DNA of 64,000 nucleotides, taken from NCBI RefSeq assembly GCF_002954405.1, contig NZ_MQWC01000004.1, positions 470,065-534,064 on the forward strand. Direction: 5' to 3'. Positions 41,287 to 48,441 of this stretch are shown here, in pieces. Each line of letters opens with the position of its first letter. Position 1 is the stretch's first letter. This DNA is from Salinibacter sp. 10B (GTDB lineage: Bacteria; Bacteroidota; Rhodothermia; Rhodothermales; Salinibacteraceae). A program made the position numbers and the translations under genes. Under the pieces are notes generated by a model, which saw only the letters and a program-made list of their open reading frames with translations, had not been told where the DNA came from and searched no databases.

Positions 41287-43356
41287 TCACTCCTCATTCG
41301 GTGACGTGCCCCCGTGCCGCTGGAACCACTCCAGTACGTGAGCCGCCTTCGCCGCGAGGTGACTGGGACGTGCCGCGATGCCATGCGACGCCCCCGGCAC
41401 CCGCACAAGGGCTGTCTTTACCTCTCGTAGCTTTAACGCCTGGTAGAATTGCTCCGCCTCCGACATCGGCGTGCGATAATCCTCCGTTCCCGTCATCAGC
41501 ATGGTGGGCGTGGACACCTCATCAACATACGTCAGCGGCGAACGGTCCATGTAATGATCGCGGTGATTCCACGGCATCCCGGGAAACCAATACTTGGCCC
41601 CGTACGGATACATGTCGGCCGTAAGCACCCAACTGTACCAGTTGATGACCGGCTTCGCCGCCACAGCTGCGCGGAACCGATCCGTGTGACCGACAATCCA
41701 GGACGTGAGCACCCCGCCTCCGCTCCCCCCCGTCACAAAGAGTCGATCCGCATCCACGTACCCGCGCTCTAAAACCGCATCCACACCGGACATCAGATCA
41801 TCGTAGTCGTGTCCCGGGTAGTCATGATGAATCGCATTCCCGAACGACTGCCCGTAGCTAGTGGAGCCGCGTGGATTCGTGTAGAGGACGACGTACCCTG
41901 CTGCGGCGTAGAGTTGCACCTCCGCCGAGAAGTACGGCCCGTAAGCCGCAAACGGCCCCCCATGGATCTCAAGGATGAGGGGGTAGTCCTTTGACGCATC
42001 AAAGTTGGGCGGTTTCACGATCCACCCCTCGATCGTTTTTCCGTCGTACGAGGACTCGTAGGTAAACTCCTCCACACGTCCAGTTTTGATCTGCCCAAAG
42101 AGGTCGTCGTTGAGGGAGGTGAGCACGCGGGGCTCTTGCCCCGGCTGAGCCACCGCTACATCCGCCGGTCGTTGAGGCGTCGCATGCGTGTAAGCAACGC
42201 GGCCATTCGAGGCCATACTAAAGGACCCGCTCGTGTAGGGACGCCCGATCGAGGTGCCCCCAACATTGGTGGCCACGACACTTCGCTCCCCGTCCATCGT
42301 TACCCGACCAATCTTCGTCGAGCCCTCGTCATCGTACTGAAAAACAATGCTGTTGCCGTCCGCCGTAAAGGTCGGATTCTGCACATCCCGGCCGAAGCCC
42401 TCCGTGAGGAGACGGGAATCGCTGCCGTCTCGGTCCATTACATAGAGCTTCGTCACTTGATAGCCCTGCTCCCGGTCGTCAAAGCCCGTGTAGGCGACCT
42501 GCTCCCCATCGGGCGAGACCGCGACATCGCCGTCCGGCCCCTGACGGCTGGTCAGCGGCGTCACCGACCCGCTTTCAACATCGATCGCGTAGACCTCAGT
42601 GTTGAGCGGATCGAGACGCCAGTCCTCGTGTCGATTCGCGCTAAGAAGAAGCGTCTCGCCATCCGGCGTCCACTTGGGGGTGCCCCCGTGGTCATACGGC
42701 GCACTCGTGATCTGTCGGGGCGTGCCCCCGGACGCCGGGAGTGTAAAGACCTGTGTGTATCCCTTTTCCGTGTATCCGCCCCCATCCGATCGATAGTACG
42801 TCTGCGTGACAACGTCGGGCCGCTCCGCCCAGTCAGCTCCCTCTGGTGGACTCGGCATTTTCGCAAACGGCTTGTCCTGGGCCTCAACAAACATCGTAAA
42901 CGCCAGGCGCTCCCCATCGGGCCCCCACGAGAGCCCCCCAGGAGACTGCTCCAACTGAGTGAGACGGGCCGTCTGCCCTGAATCCATCCAGCGCACATAG
43001 ATTTCGGCGCCATCCTCTGTGGCGGCCACGTACGCCACCCGGTCCCCACTGGGCGACCACCGGGGCTGGGACGCCCTCGTGTCCGGATCCGTGATCGGAC
43101 GATGGCCTGTCCCATCCGTCCCCACCATCCAGAGGCGCGTCGACCGGCGGTCGGCCCTCTTGTCCATGAAGGTTCGAGCATAAACCACGTGATTCCCGTC
43201 GGACGAAAGTTGCGGGTCGGTGGCGTACTCGAGATCAAAGACGTGTTCAAGATCAAAGTTCAGCGAATCCTGGGCGTACTGCGCAGAAGCAGCGTGCGGC
43301 CCCAGCACGCCAAGCAGAACGAAGAGACCAACGAGTAGGCGTCGAGCAGTGCGCAT
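41287..43356 (-). CDS. Exported S9-family serine peptidase (acylaminoacyl/dipeptidyl peptidase type)
   Basis: Start at 43356 (MRTARRLLVGLFVLLGV) gives a signal peptide ending near AASAQ. The N-terminal half is a WD40-like/PD40 beta-propeller (repeats such as QPRWSPSGDRVAYVA, PKWTPDGETLLLSA, VSPDGEQVAYTG). The C-terminal alpha/beta hydrolase has the nucleophile motif GGSGGG, the charge-relay Asp in TGTEDYRTP and the His in PGASHGIAARP. The oxyanion region HGGPFAAYG is also seen. 689 residues is normal. It cleaves short peptides; specificity is not readable. The M1 peptidase gene follows. Confidence 0.93.
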   Translation of the reverse strand: MRTARRLLVGLFVLLGVLGPHAASAQYAQDSLNFDLEHVFDLEYATDPQLSSDGNHVVYARTFMDKRADRRSTRLWMVGTDGTGHRPITDPDTRASQPRWSPSGDRVAYVAATEDGAEIYVRWMDSGQTARLTQLEQSPGGLSWGPDGERLAFTMFVEAQDKPFAKMPSPPEGADWAERPDVVTQTYYRSDGGGYTEKGYTQVFTLPASGGTPRQITSAPYDHGGTPKWTPDGETLLLSANRHEDWRLDPLNTEVYAIDVESGSVTPLTSRQGPDGDVAVSPDGEQVAYTGFDDREQGYQVTKLYVMDRDGSDSRLLTEGFGRDVQNPTFTADGNSIVFQYDDEGSTKIGRVTMDGERSVVATNVGGTSIGRPYTSGSFSMASNGRVAYTHATPQRPADVAVAQPGQEPRVLTSLNDDLFGQIKTGRVEEFTYESSYDGKTIEGWIVKPPNFDASKDYPLILEIHGGPFAAYGPYFSAEVQLYAAAGYVVLYTNPRGSTSYGQSFGNAIHHDYPGHDYDDLMSGVDAVLERGYVDADRLFVTGGSGGGVLTSWIVGHTDRFRAAVAAKPVINWYSWVLTADMYPYGAKYWFPGMPWNHRDHYMDRSPLTYVDEVSTPTMLMTGTEDYRTPMSEAEQFYQALKLREVKTALVRVPGASHGIAARPSHLAAKAAHVLEWFQRHGGTSPNEE

Positions 43357-43498
43357 GGGCGAACGGAGGGTGTGGAAGAGCGAGTGTGCAATCAAACATA
43401 AGAAACGTGAAGGACAGCATGCGAACACGACCTGTGCGTCAATTTCAAGGAACACACGGACCGGCTTCGCACGTAGACCGAAGTGCACTTACTGAGAT

Positions 43499-43586
43499 GC
43501 CCGAGTGGCGGAATTGGTAGACGCGCGTGATTCAGGGTCACGTGGCCGTTATGGCCGTGGAGGTTCGAGTCCTCTCTCGGGCACCA
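43499..43586 (+). tRNA. tRNA-Leu (CAG)
   Basis: The acceptor stem GCCCGAG/CTCGGGC is perfect, with discriminator A and encoded CCA (43584-43586). The anticodon stem CGTGA/TCACG encloses TTCAGGG, so the anticodon is CAG. The long variable arm (TGGCCGTTATGGCCG) is the class II form expected for Leu. The T-arm is GGTTCGAGTCC. It lies at the left edge of the integrase-bearing region, so its 3' end is the likely attachment site. Confidence 0.95.
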
Positions 43587-43594
43587 GCAAAAAC

Positions 43595-43634
43595 GCCCCT
43601 CAGCGCCTGCAGACGGCGATCTGAGGGGCTTTTT
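43595..43634 (+). terminator. Rho-independent terminator after tRNA-Leu
   Basis: GCCCCTCAG (43595-43603) and CTGAGGGGC (43621-43629) form a 9 bp stem, followed by five Ts (43630-43634). It starts 8 bases after the encoded CCA of the tRNA. Confidence 0.85.
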
Positions 43635-43689
43635 CTATTTGTCCCTTTTCGGTCGTTCTCGAAAGAAATAGAAGGAGATGGAAGATTTA

Positions 43690-43719
43690 TGGGGACGCTG
43701 TGGGGACGAGATGGGGACG
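43690..43719 (+). repeat. Three direct repeats TGGGGACG with 11-base period
   Basis: Copies at 43690-43697, 43701-43708 and 43712-43719, start to start exactly 11 bases. They lie about 105 bases past the tRNA-Leu 3' end and just before the PIN gene. Short phased direct repeats next to an attachment site are typical of integrase arm-type sites; that role is inference. Confidence 0.7.
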
Positions 43720-43733
43720 AATGAGAAGTGACC

Positions 43734-45122
43734 TCAGTCGCTTCCTTCCTCAATGACCACGTGCAAGCTACCAGTTATTGGATTGGGGACGTTCGCCGCG
43801 GTCATTTCGTAGTTGATTTCGAAGTTTTTAGTTGCGCCAGGGGGCGAAAAAATCGCATAGATAGAGGAAAGTGATCTTCCCTGATTATGCTTGAGCTTGG
43901 TCACGTGGTATTTAGCTATGGAAATATCTTCGTTTCGATTTTCGACTATTGGACTTGATCCAGTCCGCAGCTGCGGCTGAAGTAACTCGGCCCCCTGAAT
44001 TGGTTTCGGTGAGATCAAGGCAGCTTGCGAAGCAGTGCCCCCCAATCCCCTGTCGCCGACGAGATCACCGAATGTCTTTGGAGGGGTGGGTGGCTCTGGC
44101 CTTGACGGCTCTTCCAAATCGGACACTGGGTCTTCATTAAAGAGATGAACAGCCTCCGGGAACCGAAGCACGATATCAATGTCTTCACCCGGTGTTGTAC
44201 CGTCGTTTACCATCTTTAGATTTATATCGATTATCATATTTTCTATAATTGAGTTTTCCCTTTTGTCTTCTAAGTAAGACGCATAATCTTCATAGAAATT
44301 TTCTAAATCACTATTATATCTTTCGTACTCTTCCTTCGGTATAGTAGACCTGACTTTTTCATTTTCTACCTCCTCCCCTATTTTCTTTTTTATACTTGAG
44401 TTAATGGATGACTTCAGGTCATCCATAGAGGCGCAGTCTTCTGGATATTCTTTAGGGGGGAATTGTTGTTTTACGTTCGACATTTCAGACTTTATCTCTT
44501 CGGATGAAATAACCCTATCTCGGTCCAGCCCCACTTCAAGGTGATCTTTTCCGTTATCGAATCGAAGCCCGAGGTCGGGCATTGTGCCTTCCAATCGCTG
44601 CTTTTCATGTCGAAGCCGGGCTATCTCCTTTTCAAGTTCGCTTTTGGGATTTGGTAGTCGAAGATGTTCTGGAGGTTTTTCTGTGTTCACATTCCGAGGT
44701 TCAGCGGATAGCCGCGGCCCTATATCGTTCGTCACTATCAGCACACGGCTTTCGCTGTCATTGGTATTTTCCTTAATATGTAAAGCTGTAGCAACGAGAT
44801 GGTCGTCTGGGGTGTCTCGGTCAAGGTCTTTAGAGTTAAAATATTTCTCAGGTAATTTTCGATAGTGATCGAGCAGCACCGAACTTTGAATCTCGTTTGT
44901 ATCGTTTTCGAATAGGTACTGCTCGATATTTCCTTGGGCTTTTCTCGCTCGGTCTCGGAGCTTTTCCGAAGATCCTTCATCTTTCTTTTCGTCCAACTCC
45001 TCTATCATTCGTCGAGGAATAACAAGCTTTACGCTATCGGCATCGAGCATCTCCCTCCAATCTACGTCTTCTATTTGCTTGAAGTGGAGGAAAAAGTTGG
45101 TATCTAAAATAGCGTATGTCAT
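43734..45122 (-). CDS. PIN-domain protein with long C-terminal extension
   Basis: Start at 45122 (MTYAILDTNFFLHF). The first ~145 residues form a PIN nuclease fold: Asp in ILDTNFFL, Glu in RRMIEELD, Asp pair in TPDDHLVATAL and the Asp of IVTNDIGPRLSA match the four acidic positions. Residues about 160-200 are coiled-coil (KSELEKEIARLRHEKQRLEG). The rest (about 200-462) is unrecognised. The DNA is visibly richer in A and T than its neighbours, with AT-rich codons, which suggests recent transfer. It sits between the tRNA attachment site and the integrase gene, a common cargo position. A toxin or antiphage RNase role is inference. Confidence 0.75.
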   Translation of the reverse strand: MTYAILDTNFFLHFKQIEDVDWREMLDADSVKLVIPRRMIEELDEKKDEGSSEKLRDRARKAQGNIEQYLFENDTNEIQSSVLLDHYRKLPEKYFNSKDLDRDTPDDHLVATALHIKENTNDSESRVLIVTNDIGPRLSAEPRNVNTEKPPEHLRLPNPKSELEKEIARLRHEKQRLEGTMPDLGLRFDNGKDHLEVGLDRDRVISSEEIKSEMSNVKQQFPPKEYPEDCASMDDLKSSINSSIKKKIGEEVENEKVRSTIPKEEYERYNSDLENFYEDYASYLEDKRENSIIENMIIDINLKMVNDGTTPGEDIDIVLRFPEAVHLFNEDPVSDLEEPSRPEPPTPPKTFGDLVGDRGLGGTASQAALISPKPIQGAELLQPQLRTGSSPIVENRNEDISIAKYHVTKLKHNQGRSLSSIYAIFSPPGATKNFEINYEMTAANVPNPITGSLHVVIEEGSD

Positions 45123-45171
45123 CGATCGGCTTTGGTGCGTTTCCAAAGTTTAATTTGTGGCAGTTGCATAA

Positions 45172-46287
45172 TTAAGCGACATCGCCGAATGTCTCATCCA
45201 TCGCCCGCTCCATTACCTCGGGCTGTAGGTGACTGTACTTCTCAGTGACCTGCGTGCTTGAATGACCGAGGATCTCCGAAATCACGCGGAGCGGCACGCC
45301 TTGCATCGAGAGCCACGAGCCAGTCGTGTGCCGGCATGAGTGGAACGACAACTCCTCCCGGTCTTCGAGTTTCGCCTTTCGTACGTAGAACTTGAACCGC
45401 TTGCTTACCCGATCAGGCTTCGGCGGATCGTCGTTCGCATCCAGAAACACCGGATCACCCGGAATCGGCTGCCGCTCGTCATACACCGATTGGAGAACAT
45501 TGAGTGCATCCCCTCTGAGAGGCACGACCCGTTCCCGCCCATTCTTCGCGGTGAAGTCTTCCCGGTGCCGAACGATAAGCTGACCTTCTTCGAGATCAAT
45601 ATCAGCCCACCGAAGATTCAGCAGCTCTCCACGACGCAGACCAGTGCCTACTGCAACGCGGATCATGTTTTTCAGCCACGTGTCGTGGGGCGTTGGGCCG
45701 GGCTCTCCCTCCAGCATTTCCCGATGGGCATCTATCGCACGAAGAAGCGTTTTGATGTCCTCTGGATCGAGAAATGCTTGCTTCGTCTCCTCCTTCCGAG
45801 GCTGCTTCAGATCCTGAATGGGACTGTCGTCTGCAAGGCCTCGCTCGACGGCCCACGAGAAGAAGGCTCGCACGTGCCGATAGCGGCTTCGCTGCGTGGC
45901 GTTGGATACTTCAGCACTGTGGATGTACGGGCGTAGGTGACCCGAGGTGACATGGCGGACCATCAATCCCGGTGGGAGTTCATCGACAAGGGCTCCCAGT
46001 TTGTAGCGGTAAGAATCGATCGAGCTCTGCTGGAGACCCTCCTTTTCCTTGATATCGAGGAAGAGGTCAACGGCATCCGACACCGTCTCATTATCTACGA
46101 GCCAACCGCCGGCCCAAGGATCGAATGTACCGTCGGCCCATCCCTCTTCCATTCGGCGGAGCTTCTTTTTCGCAACGCTTTTCCGCGTAGTGTAGAGGGC
46201 CAGTTCTTTTCGCTTAGGGCGCTGTTTCTTGTCGTAGAATCGGGCGTAGTACTTGTCGCGTTTCTTGCGAAGTGAAGCTGATCCCAT
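45172..46287 (-). CDS. Tyrosine recombinase / phage-type integrase
   Basis: 371 residues. The N-terminal AP2-like arm-binding segment (YYARFYDKKQRPKRKELALY) and the SAM-like core-binding domain (about 68-165) precede the catalytic domain. Catalytic residues are visible: Arg in GTGLRRGEL (about R218), Lys about 248, His and Arg in HSCRHT (H316, R319), His in EILGHSS (H342) and Tyr351 in EKYSHL. It probably integrates and excises this element at the tRNA-Leu 3' end. The excisionase-like gene lies immediately upstream on the same strand. Confidence 0.95.
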   Translation of the reverse strand: MGSASLRKKRDKYYARFYDKKQRPKRKELALYTTRKSVAKKKLRRMEEGWADGTFDPWAGGWLVDNETVSDAVDLFLDIKEKEGLQQSSIDSYRYKLGALVDELPPGLMVRHVTSGHLRPYIHSAEVSNATQRSRYRHVRAFFSWAVERGLADDSPIQDLKQPRKEETKQAFLDPEDIKTLLRAIDAHREMLEGEPGPTPHDTWLKNMIRVAVGTGLRRGELLNLRWADIDLEEGQLIVRHREDFTAKNGRERVVPLRGDALNVLQSVYDERQPIPGDPVFLDANDDPPKPDRVSKRFKFYVRKAKLEDREELSFHSCRHTTGSWLSMQGVPLRVISEILGHSSTQVTEKYSHLQPEVMERAMDETFGDVA

Positions 46288-46326
46288 AGGAGTGTGTGCT
46301 GAAAATATGTGAAGTAATGTGAAGTA

Positions 46327-46566
46327 CTACCCTTCTTCAGCGTCGCCTCGCTCCGATTCTTCCTGAAGCTTCTGCACCCGACCTCCCTTCCATTCGGGTT
46401 CAAACGTTCGGTATGACTTGTCTTGCAGAAGCATCCGGCGACCTCCAACCTCCACGGCATTAAGCCTTCCGTCAGAGATCGCACGATATAGGGTGGTCCG
46501 AGAGCATCCTTTCTGCTCAGCGGCGGCGCTGATTGTAATGAGATCGTCGGTATTTATGCTCGGCAT
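46327..46566 (-). CDS. Excisionase-type helix-turn-helix protein (MerR-like fold)
   Basis: 79-residue DNA-binding protein. The HTH_17/excisionase pattern is clear: DLITISAAAEQKGCSRTTLYRAISDGRLNAVEVGGRRMLL, where the helix-turn-helix is followed by a beta wing. The C-terminal tail is polar. It lies 39 bases upstream of the integrase gene, on the same strand, the usual place for a recombination directionality factor. Whether it acts as Xis or as a repressor cannot be told. Confidence 0.82.
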   Translation of the reverse strand: MPSINTDDLITISAAAEQKGCSRTTLYRAISDGRLNAVEVGGRRMLLQDKSYRTFEPEWKGGRVQKLQEESERGDAEEG

Positions 46567-46590
46567 ACCAGTAAAGTGATTTAGAGAAGA

Positions 46591-46652
46591 GCACTTGAGT
46601 GCACACTCTACGGAACAGCGTGTTTCGAAGAGATGTGTATTAATTGTGCACA
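46591..46652. promoter_or_regulatory. Candidate operator between divergent genes: dyad plus repeated GTGCACA
   Basis: GCACT-TG-AGTGC (46591-46602) is a 12-base dyad. The 7-mer GTGCACA occurs at 46599-46605 and 46646-46652, 47 bases apart. The site lies between the excisionase-like gene (leftward) and the unknown gene (rightward), so it may be a control region for the element. The binding protein is not known. Confidence 0.4.
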
Positions 46653-46677
46653 GACCTGAACTGATCGCCGGGAGGTT

Positions 46678-47619
46678 ATGAACGACTTCGATGAGTGGAA
46701 TGAGTGGCTTGGTAAACGGGGCGACGGACCGGTACCGACCATCATGGGCAGTCGCTACTTCTCAGACCCGTCTCGGTCGCCGGAGCAGTGGCGTCGCGAC
46801 ACTATGGAGTTTGTGAAAGAGGTGGAGGCTGAAGCCGAACAGATCTTCGAAGACGACGGCATCAGGGGGTTAAGAGAAGAACGTGACCTGATCGAGGAGC
46901 ACGTCCAGTCCAAGTTAGCTGAACGCAACCAAGTGAGTACTACATCGACCGTTTATCACCTCATGAGAACAAGCCTCGGCCGTTATGACGAAACCGATTT
47001 AGTTGCCGAGGATGTGCCATCAGGACCAAGTGCAGCTACGGTCACAATCGAAGATGGAGAATATTGGGGCCCCTTCGTTCTACGACCTACTGGTACGGCA
47101 TCGAGAATAATCTTGGAGTTGTCCTTACCCGAATTGAAAATGCACAACCTCCCTACTGATCAACAGGCCTATCTTGATCTCGGAGTAGAGCTCGCGGAAG
47201 ATGCAACCTGGAAGGATGCGGAACGAGCAGTTCGGGAGAAAATCGACCAGTGGAAAGAGGTTTGGAAGAAGAAGGACAACCGCCTCGCTTACTACCAAGC
47301 ACGTCTCGGGGTATACGAAAATCTACTGGAGCGACGGGCTATGGGGAAATCCATGCCTTGGGAAACGAGTGACGAAGACACCGAAGACGCTGAGCTCCGT
47401 CGGAAACTTTCGGATGACAGTGCTCGACTCGAATGGATTGGCGAATATCTGAATCCCAAGCGCAACAGTGAAGGCTGGACATGGGAGGACTGCTACCAAC
47501 ACTACCGGGACCTGTGTGACGACCTGGATGTGGAATGCAGCTACTCTTCCGCCGATTCGATGGCCCGCTCCTATCGGCAGTACCACAAACGGAATGGCAT
47601 TGACCAAGAAACGGAATAG
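46678..47619 (+). CDS. Hypothetical protein, 313 aa
   Basis: Not recognised. It is acidic, with no signal peptide or membrane segment. It has a helical, charged N-terminal third (SPEQWRRDTMEFVKEVEAEA), a possible beta-rich centre (TVTIEDGEYWGPFVLRPTGT) and a C-terminal third with Trp/Tyr-rich helical sequence (EGWTWEDCYQHYRDLCDDL). This last part resembles a small winged-helix-like or DNA-binding module, but I am not sure. It is divergent from the excisionase/integrase genes and lies before the structured region. An element-specific replication or regulatory role is possible. Confidence 0.7.
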   Translation: MNDFDEWNEWLGKRGDGPVPTIMGSRYFSDPSRSPEQWRRDTMEFVKEVEAEAEQIFEDDGIRGLREERDLIEEHVQSKLAERNQVSTTSTVYHLMRTSLGRYDETDLVAEDVPSGPSAATVTIEDGEYWGPFVLRPTGTASRIILELSLPELKMHNLPTDQQAYLDLGVELAEDATWKDAERAVREKIDQWKEVWKKKDNRLAYYQARLGVYENLLERRAMGKSMPWETSDEDTEDAELRRKLSDDSARLEWIGEYLNPKRNSEGWTWEDCYQHYRDLCDDLDVECSYSSADSMARSYRQYHKRNGIDQETE

Positions 47620-47694
47620 TGTTCCGTTGTTAGTGCGAGGGTTTGCTTGGATACTTGGAGAGTACGGGACGGACACTGATCGCATAACATTCGA

Positions 47695-47835
47695 ACCGCC
47701 GCTCCCGGCGGTCTGCGCACACGGGGGCACCCTTCGTCCGTCCCGGGACTGGGTGTCCCCGTTCGTGTATGGCCAAAGAAAAAGCCCGCCTCGTGCTGGA
47801 TACACGAGACGGGCGCAAAGTGCCGAGAGCGGCAC
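47695..47835. ncRNA. Cluster of four consecutive stem-loops (structured RNA or origin-like region)
   Basis: Four stems in 141 bases: ACCGCCG/CGGCGGT (47695-47712, 7 bp, 4-base loop); ACGGGGGCACCC/GGGTGTCCCCGT (47721-47762, 12 pairs with one G-U when read rightward, with the palindrome GTCCCGGGAC in its loop); GCCCGCCTCGTG/CACGAGACGGGC (47784-47814, 12 pairs with one G-U when read leftward, plus a T-rich run TTTTTCTTT on that strand, like a minus-strand terminator); and GTGCCG-AGAG-CGGCAC (47820-47835). No minus-strand gene lies nearby to be terminated. It may be a structured RNA, an attenuator, or an ssDNA origin of the element. Confidence 0.55.
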
Positions 47836-47852
47836 AGGTCTAACTACTCTCC

Positions 47853-48194
47853 ATGGTATCAACTACAGGAAACGAAAGCAATAGCGATCCGCCGGAACAG
47901 GACCTTCGCACTCAGCTCCGTGAGCTTGTAGCTGGATTGAGAAGAGAGGTAGAAGCCCTTCGCGAGGAGATTACGGCCCTTCGACGCAAAGAAGCTCCAG
48001 AGGGTGCAGATTCTCTTCTCACGCGAGAGGAGGCCGCTGAGAGACTCCGGATCTCGACACGCACCCTCCACGACCTGGCCGACGCCGGCGAAATTCAGCC
48101 GGTTCGGGTGCGTGGCCGTGTCCTCTACCACCCCGACACCCTTGAGGCATACATTCGGCAGCAGGCGCGCCGGGAGGACGGCCGTCGTGGATAA
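47853..48194 (+). CDS. Helix-turn-helix domain protein with N-terminal coiled coil
   Basis: 113 residues. Residues about 18-46 are a heptad-like coiled coil (LRTQLRELVAGLRREVEALR). Residues about 53-105 form an excisionase/MerR-type HTH (LLTREEAAERLRISTRTLHD, followed by AGEIQPVRVRGRVLYHPDTL). It starts 17 bases after the last stem-loop of the structured region. Its stop overlaps the GTG of the next gene by 8 bases, so they are translationally coupled. It could be a repressor or a replication accessory factor of the element. Confidence 0.8.
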   Translation: MVSTTGNESNSDPPEQDLRTQLRELVAGLRREVEALREEITALRRKEAPEGADSLLTREEAAERLRISTRTLHDLADAGEIQPVRVRGRVLYHPDTLEAYIRQQARREDGRRG

Positions 48195-48441
48195 TCTGAT
48201 TACCGACTCCCAGCGCTACAGCCTGCGACCAGCCCAGGTCGAACGCCTACTTGATGTCGTCCGCGATCTCGCACGCGAGCAACCGGCGGGTCAGCCGGGC
48301 GAAACGACGATTCCTGCCCAAAAGGCTGCCCGGATGTTTGCGACCGCGCTTGAGGAGAACCCATACCTCGTGCTTCGCAACCTCATTTTTGCTCTGGAAG
48401 AGGTCGGTCATCGTGCCGCCGGGGGTGGTGAGAATGAATAG
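48187..48441 (+). CDS. Small hypothetical protein, 84 aa, in the HTH-DUF3987 operon
   Basis: Not recognised. The GTG at 48187 is chosen because it overlaps the upstream stop (GTGGATAA), a standard coupling arrangement, and because the frame upstream would read through the HTH gene. The sequence looks helical (SLRPAQVERLLDVVRDLAREQ and MFATALEENPYLVLRNLIFA). Its last codons overlap the ATG of the DUF3987 gene at 48434, so the three genes are one operon. It may bridge the HTH and DUF3987 proteins; this is inference. Confidence 0.65.
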   Translation: MDNLITDSQRYSLRPAQVERLLDVVRDLAREQPAGQPGETTIPAQKAARMFATALEENPYLVLRNLIFALEEVGHRAAGGGENE

